Translations under genes and position numbers: made by a program | Notes under the pieces: generated by a model | Database searches by the model: none | Seen by the model: the letters and a program-made list of their open reading frames with translations, nothing else | Told to the model about the DNA's origin: nothing | NCBI GenBank assembly: GCA_019245255.1 | Contig: JAFARV010000017.1 | Span: 1-5,062 of the forward strand | Direction of reading: 5' to 3' | Length of the DNA: 5,062 bases | Origin: Acidobacteriaceae bacterium | GTDB lineage: Bacteria; Acidobacteriota; Terriglobia; Bryobacterales; Bryobacteraceae | Shown: positions 1-5,062 of the stretch, one piece after another | Layout: the number at the start of each line of letters is the position of its first letter | Position numbering within the stretch: position 1 is the stretch's first letter

Positions 1-1041
1 CGTTACGGGATGATTATGGCTGACATCGGTACCGTCAATCAGATTCAAGTATCGAGCGACTTCAACGAAGATCCGAGTGCTATGGCGGCGCTGGCCGAGG
101 CATCAAACAGTGCTCTCAATACATCGGCTTTCGAGATCGTCGACGAGTCGTCACTCATGCTGGCGCGCGACTCGTACCGCGTAAATCCGAACAATCCTTA
201 CGTACTGCCTGACGGATTGGCACTGCTCGAAGGAATCGATAGCCGCAAAGACACTCTGGTGGCTGTGCTTACAGAGCCGGCGGTTATCGGCGTTCGCCAC
301 CAGAATCTGGTCTTTCAGGCGGGCGCGCCCGCCTATAAGCTGGACGCCTGGGTTCGAGGTGTTACCGATCACAGATTGAAGTGGTCCTTGGAAGGAGCGG
401 GTTCGGTTACCCAAAGTGGGGCGTATACTCCGCCCGCCTCGGTCTCCGGTGCGGAGCGGATCAGATTGACGGCTACAGCGGAGGCGGATCCGGCTGGGAC
501 GGCAGTTATTGTTGGCACCGTGGTGCCTGCGGGCCCGATTCGAATTGATATCGGAAACCCTGCTGCGCACCGCGATTCGGCCGGCCATCTTTGGCTTGCC
601 GACACGCTTGGGTTTGAATGCGGATCGAACAAGGAACAAGTGGATCAAGGATCGCGCGTGTGGAAAAACGATCCTGATTCCGCATATGTTTACAACAGTT
701 GGAGATATTCCTGGGGCGACGATTTTGAATATGGTCCTTTTGTGCTGAAGAACGGACGCTACCAGGTCACCTTCATGTTCGGGCTCGGTCAGGCTACAGG
801 GCCGATCCACCGGCATCCGTTTGACAACGGCCTGATCTGGGGACCCCTTGCGCTTGAGGCCCAGGGGCAAGACACTGCGTTTGACTGGGTCGCGGCTGCG
901 CGCGATCACAGGTCAGGTGTCGCTCACGCCGTCGAAGCAGAAGTAAATGACGGCCTTCTGAAAGTCGCGGTCCGAGCTACAGGTGGCGCCAATACCCATT
1001 CGGCGCCGTTACTCAACGGGTTGGTGATTGAAGCCGAGTAA
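1..1041 (+). CDS. Ig-like plus malectin-like domain protein, probably 5'-truncated
   Basis: The frame is open from base 1 to TAA at 1039-1041. The first ATGs (10 and 16) have no convincing ribosome binding site and no signal peptide follows, so I infer the true start lies upstream. Numbering from the ATG at 10 (343 residues): residues 1-90 are an unassigned region, with NPNNPYVLPDGLALLEG at about 59-75. Residues ~95-173 resemble a bacterial Ig-like (BIG) domain, with LKWSLEGAG, a GAYTPP turn and an RIRLTATAEADP strand. Residues ~177-343 resemble a malectin/malectin-like domain: RIDIGN, then D189-x2-G-x2-W195-x2-D198, a GRYQVTFMF strand and the closing strand LLNGLVIE. Malectin-like domains bind carbohydrates, and in bacteria they often sit as C-terminal accessory modules of secreted glycan-active or adhesive proteins. 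An N-terminal catalytic or beta-helix domain may therefore lie outside the window. It converges on the FecR-like gene. Domain calls are by eye; the missing N-terminus leaves the function open. Confidence 0.8.
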   Translation, partial: RYGMIMADIGTVNQIQVSSDFNEDPSAMAALAEASNSALNTSAFEIVDESSLMLARDSYRVNPNNPYVLPDGLALLEGIDSRKDTLVAVLTEPAVIGVRHQNLVFQAGAPAYKLDAWVRGVTDHRLKWSLEGAGSVTQSGAYTPPASVSGAERIRLTATAEADPAGTAVIVGTVVPAGPIRIDIGNPAAHRDSAGHLWLADTLGFECGSNKEQVDQGSRVWKNDPDSAYVYNSWRYSWGDDFEYGPFVLKNGRYQVTFMFGLGQATGPIHRHPFDNGLIWGPLALEAQGQDTAFDWVAAARDHRSGVAHAVEAEVNDGLLKVAVRATGGANTHSAPLLNGLVIEAE

Positions 1042-1052
1042 CGCCTCTGTAT

Positions 1053-1712
1053 TCAGAACGGGCTCTTTCCCTCGGCCGCTGCCAGACTGCCGATCACGAT
1101 GGCAGCGCCACCTGTGATGCCGATGAACCACAGGACCGTGTTTCGGTCGGATGGGCCCGTAGGCGCGCGTGAAGCTCCGGTTTGACTCGCGGTCTGCTGG
1201 TTGGCCTGCTTGGCCGATGCCGGCGCTCCGTTCTCCTGGTCAAAGAACATCTTGGCTCCTGCCATCACACGCGTCATCCGCACGCCATCATCGGTCACGC
1301 GAACGCTGCCGCCTAGCGAGGCCACTTCGACCGTCCGCCCGGTAGTGCGTACCAGCACCTTCGTATTCGGCTCATCGCTGCCAATCTCCAGGGCATTCAC
1401 GCGGATTTTGAAGTTGGGATCAAAAGCCTCAACACGAGCGGCGCCGCGCTGAAGTAACAGGCGGTCTAAAGAAACGACTCCAGCGGAACGCGTGCCGAAC
1501 AGGATCGCGGTTCCGTTTTCCATGACGACCTGGCTGGGGGCGAGCGCAGTTTCCACCCGCGCGCCGTCGGTCAAATTGGTTGTTCCGGTGCTAGGCGACT
1601 CGTTGACAGAGTAGCTGCCGATCCCAGCCACCACGCCGATGAAGCGATCTGCACCGAAGCCGCTCCAGGCCAATCCTGCCGAGAGCAGCGCGACAACACC
1701 CATGCGCCTCAT
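1053..1712 (-). CDS. Exported FecR-like domain protein with C-terminal membrane helix
   Basis: This 219-aa protein starts at ATG 1712-1710, supported by a GAAAGGA ribosome binding site 8 bases upstream; a second in-frame Met is at residue 4. Residues 1-21 form a signal peptide (RR, then VVALLSAGLAWSGFGA) with a likely cut after Ala21. Residues ~25-155 are a beta-rich region resembling the FecR periplasmic domain: TNLTDGARVET (the usual 'L..G..v.T' pattern), then VVMENGTAILFGTRS, LLLQRGAARVEA and a final VASLGGSVRVTDDG repeat. A Gln/Ala/Ser/Thr/Pro-rich linker (~163-190) leads to one hydrophobic helix (about 193-213) and a short tail ending KSPF. Classical FecR relays an iron signal to a sigma factor through an N-terminal cytoplasmic domain. 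That domain is absent here, and no sigma factor or TonB receptor is adjacent, so an iron-signalling role is not supported. A periplasmic or membrane-anchored beta-domain role is more likely. Family assignment is by pattern only. Confidence 0.85.
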   Translation of the reverse strand: MRRMGVVALLSAGLAWSGFGADRFIGVVAGIGSYSVNESPSTGTTNLTDGARVETALAPSQVVMENGTAILFGTRSAGVVSLDRLLLQRGAARVEAFDPNFKIRVNALEIGSDEPNTKVLVRTTGRTVEVASLGGSVRVTDDGVRMTRVMAGAKMFFDQENGAPASAKQANQQTASQTGASRAPTGPSDRNTVLWFIGITGGAAIVIGSLAAAEGKSPF

Positions 1713-1720
1713 GCTTCGGT

Positions 1721-1727
1721 TCCTTTC
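1721..1727 (-). promoter_or_regulatory. Ribosome binding site of the FecR-like gene
   Basis: On the minus strand this reads GAAAGGA and lies 8 bases before the ATG at 1712-1710. The spacing favours that ATG over the in-frame ATG at 1703-1701. Confidence 0.65.
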
Positions 1728-1760
1728 TCTAGCGACAGTTTGTTCGGCAGTTAGAGACGG

Positions 1761-1791
1761 AATATCTGGGGCGTGTTACGCCGGACCACAA
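1761..1791 (-). promoter_or_regulatory. Weak candidate promoter of the FecR-like gene
   Basis: Minus-strand TTGTGG (1791-1786) as -35 and GATATT (1766-1761) as -10, 18 bases apart, lie in the 126-base gap after the glycosyltransferase. The -10 matches TATAAT at 4 of 6 positions and the -35 keeps only TTG plus weak matches. A short inverted repeat (GGCGT-AAC-ACGCC, 1782-1770) falls in the spacer, and a 10-bp palindrome abuts the -35. The gap length favours a separate promoter, but read-through from the glycosyltransferase gene is equally possible. Confidence 0.25.
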
Positions 1792-1799
1792 CCCGGGTT
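1790..1799. repeat. Perfect 10-bp palindrome AACCCGGGTT
   Basis: AACCCGGGTT is its own reverse complement and sits in the intergenic gap upstream of the FecR-like gene, overlapping the candidate -35 by two bases. It could be a small operator half-turn or a chance match; no second copy was noticed in the window. Confidence 0.35.
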
Positions 1800-1838
1800 A
1801 AACCGTGCTGCGATTCTGCTGCCCCGTGCAGTGGACCC

Positions 1839-2564
1839 TCAGGAGACCGCTTTGGTCTGCGCGAGCCACCGCTGATTCATCAAGCGAAAGAGTGTCTTAG
1901 CATACGCAACAGCAAAACGCATGAACCGGACATGCGACTGGCCGCTACCACGGGGCTTGTAATGGAAGGGAATTTCAACGATGCTCGATCCTTCGAGATG
2001 CGCCAGCACCAGGATCTCCTCGAGCACGTCGAAATCGCGGCAGGTGATAGTAAGTCTCCGCAGCAACTCGCTCCGATACATGCGAAAGCCACTGGACATA
2101 TCGCGAATCGGCAGTTGCAGCAGGAATGCAAACGTGCGGTTCAAAATGATGCTCAAAACCGCCCGAACCCACCCTGTCTCGGACCGTCCGCCGGGCAGGT
2201 AACGCGATGCAATCAGAAGGTCGGCTTGCGCGTGCCTTCTCCAGAACTCCAAAATGAACTCGGGCGGATGCGATAGATCGGCATCCATGGTCACGATGCA
2301 ATCGGATTTGGCAGCTTCAAACCCTCTAAGTAAGGCCCCGCCATAGCCTCGCTCCCGCTGAAGCAGGAAACGCGCGCCAAATCGCTCGGCGACCGCAGCG
2401 CTGTCATCCACCGATCCCCCATCGATGACGAGGATCTCACCCTGTATATTGCCGGTTGCAAGGGTTTTGTGTATGGCAGGGAGAACGTAAGCCAGATTCT
2501 CGGCCTCATTCCAGGCGGGGATAACGATCGATAACTGCGGGGACAGCGTATTTTGCTCCATCAT
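1839..2564 (-). CDS. Family 2 glycosyltransferase, polyprenol-phosphate sugar synthase type
   Basis: This 241-aa protein has the layout of the dolichyl/polyprenyl-phosphate mannose or glucose synthase branch of GT2. These enzymes move a sugar from GDP- or UDP-sugar to a polyprenyl phosphate at the cytoplasmic face of the membrane, making a lipid-linked donor. Visible motifs in order: LSIVIPAWNEAENL (11-24, nucleotide-sugar fold start), VIDGGSVDDS (46-55), RERGYGGALLRGF (70-82), the metal-binding DAD in MDADLSHPPEF (D94, D96), SRYLPGGR (120-127), RDMSSGFRMYRSELL (154-168) and EIPFHYKPRGSGQS (197-210). Length is close to soluble eukaryotic DPM1 (about 260 aa), and there is no C-terminal membrane domain of the GtrB/ArnC type. 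The start is bounded by an in-frame TAG four codons upstream; two tandem ATGs (2564 and 2561) are possible and no strong ribosome binding site precedes them. The sugar and lipid acceptor cannot be read from the sequence. Nothing catalytic appears missing. Confidence 0.93.
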   Translation of the reverse strand: MMEQNTLSPQLSIVIPAWNEAENLAYVLPAIHKTLATGNIQGEILVIDGGSVDDSAAVAERFGARFLLQRERGYGGALLRGFEAAKSDCIVTMDADLSHPPEFILEFWRRHAQADLLIASRYLPGGRSETGWVRAVLSIILNRTFAFLLQLPIRDMSSGFRMYRSELLRRLTITCRDFDVLEEILVLAHLEGSSIVEIPFHYKPRGSGQSHVRFMRFAVAYAKTLFRLMNQRWLAQTKAVS

Positions 2565-2596
2565 GTGCGCTGGCTATGCTTCGGGGCATACCAGAA

Positions 2597-2613
2597 TCGA
2601 GGATGCACCTCGA
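2597..2613 (-). other. Hairpin in the glycosyltransferase leader
   Basis: The minus strand reads TCGAGG-TGCAT-CCTCGA: a perfect 6-bp stem with a 5-base loop, extendable by one G-U pair. No run of T follows, so it is not a standard intrinsic terminator for the upstream gene. It falls right at the predicted 5' end of a transcript from the promoter at 2649-2621, where it could act as a stabilising 5' stem. Confidence 0.4.
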
Positions 2614-2620
2614 CGATACG

Positions 2621-2649
2621 ATGATACCCGAGTTGTGTAAATAACCCAA
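2621..2649 (-). promoter_or_regulatory. Candidate sigma70-type promoter of the glycosyltransferase gene
   Basis: On the minus strand, TTGGGT (2649-2644) is followed after exactly 17 bases by TATCAT (2626-2621), a 5-of-6 match to TATAAT. The predicted start near G2614 gives a leader of about 50 bases before the ATG. The 88-base gap after the stop of the large upstream gene fits an independent promoter. The -35 is only a half match, so this remains a candidate. Confidence 0.4.
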
Positions 2650-2652
2650 CCT

Positions 2653-5062
2653 TCAGGGCAGACTCGGCAACCATGCACTGACGGACGGTTCAGTCAACGC
2701 CGGATAACTGCCATTCGGCAATTGCAACACCTGATAGTTCAACGTATAGACCGTTCGCCAGAAATCAACGCATAGTTTCGCTCCGTTCACGTTGTAACTG
2801 GTCGAAATCGGCCGCGTATCGGATTGGCCCGGATGGTAGATATCGAGGCGAAACACTCCATCTCTGCCTCGGGAGAGGACGTACACGAATCCCGAGAACT
2901 CTATTGCGAAATCCAGATATCTGGCATGTTGCGTCGCCGGTAACTCGAGAAAATATGGTGACGGCTGGTTCTTGAAATACTGGATAGGATTACCGCCCAG
3001 GTCGAATGCCTGGATGCGGTTATTGGCGCCGCTGTCTTCGAGAACAAGAATGACTCCTTCCGGTGAAATCGCCGAGGCGACCGGCGAGGTCATAAGCCCG
3101 GGCCGCGATCCCTGGCCGGAAGCCACACGCGCCCGGTAATTGGTTGCTGCATCCTGGTCGTCGAGTGGAACGGAAGACATCTTCAATGTTTCCAGCTTGT
3201 GATTTGTGTTGTTGATACTCACCAGATGTCCGGCTGGATGTAGCAGCAGCGCAGTCGATTCCAGGTTCAACTTGCCGAATGCATTTCCTGACGACGGATT
3301 ACCGAAGCTGGGTGGATTCGATAGCTTCACCTGCCTGATGAGGAGCGAGTTGGTGTCGAGATAGAAATTCTCCTGATCATCGGTGAGCAAGCTATAGGTC
3401 AGCTTCATTCCGGACGCGGCGCCACCCTGTTGCCCGCACGGCGTGCTGGCGTATCCGTTTTGTGCGTTTGCGACGTCGGTGTTCAGGTTTGCCGCTTGGT
3501 CCAACTGTCCTCTCGCGCCGGCAGCACAGTCCAGCAGCCCGCTGCTGTACCCTTGCCACGAGTATCCGACATAGCCGGCGTGCTGGCTGGTACGTTGTCG
3601 GACAGAAATGCTGCGCAGCGCGCCTAAACTCCCCGGTTGCTGTTCACCCGTAAGCGGAACGAATGCCGGCGCAGTAGATGTAATCAGCCACTGGTGATTT
3701 CCGGCGCTGTCGAGCGTTGTGATTTGCTTGTGCGTGTAAACGGTATCCTTTGTAATCGGGATCTTGAACTGCTGGATAGTAATCGTGCGAGGCGCATTCG
3801 AAAGGTTTTCCTGAAGACCGGTTGTTCCTTTCGCGGCGCACCAGTCATTTATACCCGGTGCCTGTCCGTTCCGTTGTGCGTAGAACCCCACACTGATATT
3901 AATGTTTCCACCCTGCGGAAGGTTCGGTAGCGTGACCTGGATGGAGCGCGGATAAGGCTCGGTGAGCGGTACCGCGTCGAGATAATGCGGTGAAGCATTG
4001 TCGAATAAGTAGTTCACTTTGTAATACAGCGTGTATCCGATTGGCAGCTTCGGGAATTCGTCGGCGTTCGGATCGGGGGATATGGTCAGAGTAAGATCAT
4101 GGCTGCGAACAATATCGAACTCGTATACCATGGGCGAAAGCCCAGCCTCGATCATGGTTTCGGCCAACTGGGCAGCCCCTATCACGGCCGCCGCAACTCT
4201 GGCGGCTGTTCCAGCGACCGGTATGTTATTTCTCACCACCGCCTTCGCTACCTCTTGGGCGATAAGGCCCGCCAGTGTGGTTAGGGCCTTGCCAGCTAGA
4301 CCGTTTAGGATACCTCTTAAGATGCCTAATGCCAGTGCGAGAAGGAACGAAGGAGAACTGGGACTATTGCTCAGAAGATCCTTCACTCCAGTAACAAGCT
4401 CAAGCGCCAAAGCCTGGCCGAGAGTACCCACAATCAACTTCACCGCGCTGTCAATTCCGCTCGCCCCGACCGCTGCGAAAAACACCACCAGCGCATAATT
4501 GACCAAAGCTGTAACGGCAAGTCCCACATCCTTTACCTGCAACGGCCCTGGCGCGGAGCCGTTATACCCGAGCGTTCCGTAAAACAACCTCATCGTACTC
4601 GCCGACTTTGGAAACGTTACAGTGACCGAGTAATTACCGGCAACGATTGGTACGCCCACAATCGTAAACGGCGGTGGTAGGATGCCGCCAAAAAACGCGC
4701 TGTCGTCCGGGAGGTCTAGGCCCGAAATCGGGGGCGCCGGGTCAGGAAAAATCGTGCCGCGATCCAGCTTGTTGTACGAAATTACATCCCCGTTTGGATC
4801 GACGAACTGGATGTACAGTCCCAGAAATCTAAGAAACCAGTTCTGAACATTGTTCAGAGTGATGGTGGCGCTGCCGTCAGAATTCACTACAACACCCGGA
4901 TCAGAAACCGCTAATCCGGCAGATCCGTCAACGATGTTCATTTGGGGCACGCTCGGCGCGTTTTCCAGCGTATTATCTGGGCTTCGACTAACACCGGCGA
5001 TGCCGTCGCGTCTGTACCATACCTTGCCGGAGAACTCACTCAACGGAGTGGTGGGAGGTGTT
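2653..5062 (-). CDS. Large multidomain protein of unknown function, 5'-truncated
   Basis: The stop is TGA at 2655-2653. The first start-like codon in the window is TTG at 5043-5041 (796 residues from there), but the frame stays open upstream to the window edge, reading TPPTTP. There is no ribosome binding site, so the real start lies outside. Numbering from that TTG: ~35-170 is beta-rich (SDGSATITLNN, GNYSVTVTFPKS). 171-303 is a Gly/Ala/Leu-rich run of hydrophobic and amphipathic helices, including LVNYALVVFFAAVG, FLLALALGILRGILNGLAG and VAGTAARVAAAVIGAA. ~304-545 is again beta-rich (an Fn3-like stretch NLPQGGNINISVGFYAQR near 374-391). ~550-796 resembles an NHL/beta-propeller-like region: LHPAGHLVSINN, AISPEGVILVLED, NRIQAFDLGGNPIQYF, SGFVYVLSRG and WRTVYTLNYQVL. 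It ends TEPSVSAWLPSLP, which resembles the C-terminus of a hypothetical bacterial family I recall but cannot verify. Cysteines are few (402, 506, 536, 758). No catalytic motif was recognised. It is probably a surface, secreted or membrane-associated protein; that is inference. Confidence 0.85.
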   Translation of the reverse strand, partial: TPPTTPLSEFSGKVWYRRDGIAGVSRSPDNTLENAPSVPQMNIVDGSAGLAVSDPGVVVNSDGSATITLNNVQNWFLRFLGLYIQFVDPNGDVISYNKLDRGTIFPDPAPPISGLDLPDDSAFFGGILPPPFTIVGVPIVAGNYSVTVTFPKSASTMRLFYGTLGYNGSAPGPLQVKDVGLAVTALVNYALVVFFAAVGASGIDSAVKLIVGTLGQALALELVTGVKDLLSNSPSSPSFLLALALGILRGILNGLAGKALTTLAGLIAQEVAKAVVRNNIPVAGTAARVAAAVIGAAQLAETMIEAGLSPMVYEFDIVRSHDLTLTISPDPNADEFPKLPIGYTLYYKVNYLFDNASPHYLDAVPLTEPYPRSIQVTLPNLPQGGNINISVGFYAQRNGQAPGINDWCAAKGTTGLQENLSNAPRTITIQQFKIPITKDTVYTHKQITTLDSAGNHQWLITSTAPAFVPLTGEQQPGSLGALRSISVRQRTSQHAGYVGYSWQGYSSGLLDCAAGARGQLDQAANLNTDVANAQNGYASTPCGQQGGAASGMKLTYSLLTDDQENFYLDTNSLLIRQVKLSNPPSFGNPSSGNAFGKLNLESTALLLHPAGHLVSINNTNHKLETLKMSSVPLDDQDAATNYRARVASGQGSRPGLMTSPVASAISPEGVILVLEDSGANNRIQAFDLGGNPIQYFKNQPSPYFLELPATQHARYLDFAIEFSGFVYVLSRGRDGVFRLDIYHPGQSDTRPISTSYNVNGAKLCVDFWRTVYTLNYQVLQLPNGSYPALTEPSVSAWLPSLP

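Noticed and set aside
151..909. 252-aa minus-strand open frame opposite the malectin-like gene
   Set aside because: It lies wholly antisense to a frame with recognisable Ig-like and malectin-like motifs. Its own product is Arg/Ser/Pro-rich with no domain pattern, typical of a GC-rich shadow frame.
1053..1712. Iron-uptake regulatory (FecI/FecR-type) locus
   Set aside because: There is no sigma factor, no TonB receptor and no N-terminal anti-sigma domain in the window; only the beta-domain pattern is shared.
1773..2276. 167-aa plus-strand open frame across the glycosyltransferase C-terminus and the intergenic gap
   Set aside because: It is antisense to the clear GT2 frame; its product has no recognisable motif and it has no convincing ribosome binding site.
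2417..2426. DGGS in place of DDGS in the glycosyltransferase nucleotide-binding motif, considered as a lost catalytic residue
   Set aside because: To my knowledge, DGGSxDxT/S-type variants are common in active bacterial GT2 proteins; the DAD metal site is intact.
2597..2613. Hairpin considered as an intrinsic terminator for the large minus-strand gene
   Set aside because: The stem is only 6 bp and is followed by TTCTGG rather than a U-tract.
4031..4498. 155-aa plus-strand open frame opposite the hydrophobic block
   Set aside because: It is a complement shadow of the Gly/Ala/Leu-rich codons of the large minus-strand protein. Overlapping genes of this kind are rare and nothing supports translation here.

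Overview
The window looks like bacterial chromosomal DNA, moderately GC-rich, from a Gram-negative soil-type lineage. An Acidobacteriota member of the Solibacter/Bryobacter kind is my best guess. That guess rests on the protein style: a secreted Ig-like plus malectin-like protein, a stand-alone FecR-like exported protein with a C-terminal membrane helix, and a very large exported-looking beta-rich protein. No marker gene fixes the taxonomy.

Layout. Positions 1-1041 (+) hold the C-terminal part of a protein with a bacterial Ig-like domain followed by a malectin-like carbohydrate-binding domain; its reading frame is open to the left edge, so it is probably 5'-truncated. It converges, with an 11-base gap, on three minus-strand genes. 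Read in their direction of transcription these are: (i) a very large protein of unknown function running off the right edge (5062-2653), with beta-rich flanks around a long hydrophobic helical block and an NHL/beta-propeller-like C-terminus; (ii) a 241-aa family 2 glycosyltransferase of the polyprenol-phosphate mannose/glucose synthase type (2564-1839); (iii) a 219-aa FecR-like exported protein (1712-1053). The gaps between the minus-strand genes (88 and 126 bases) are long enough for independent promoters. A plausible sigma70-type promoter with a hairpin at the predicted 5' end of the transcript lies before the glycosyltransferase. A weaker promoter candidate overlapping a perfect 10-bp palindrome lies before the FecR-like gene.

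How they may work together. All four products fit the cell envelope or exterior: polysaccharide binding, lipid-linked sugar synthesis, a periplasmic/membrane beta domain and a large surface or secreted protein. The sequence does not show that they form one pathway. The least explained element is the large minus-strand protein, especially its ~130-residue Gly/Ala-rich helical segment with a GxxxGxxxG motif. I see no RNA gene, CRISPR array, insertion sequence, attachment site or long repeat. No stretch over 300 bases lacks a gene.
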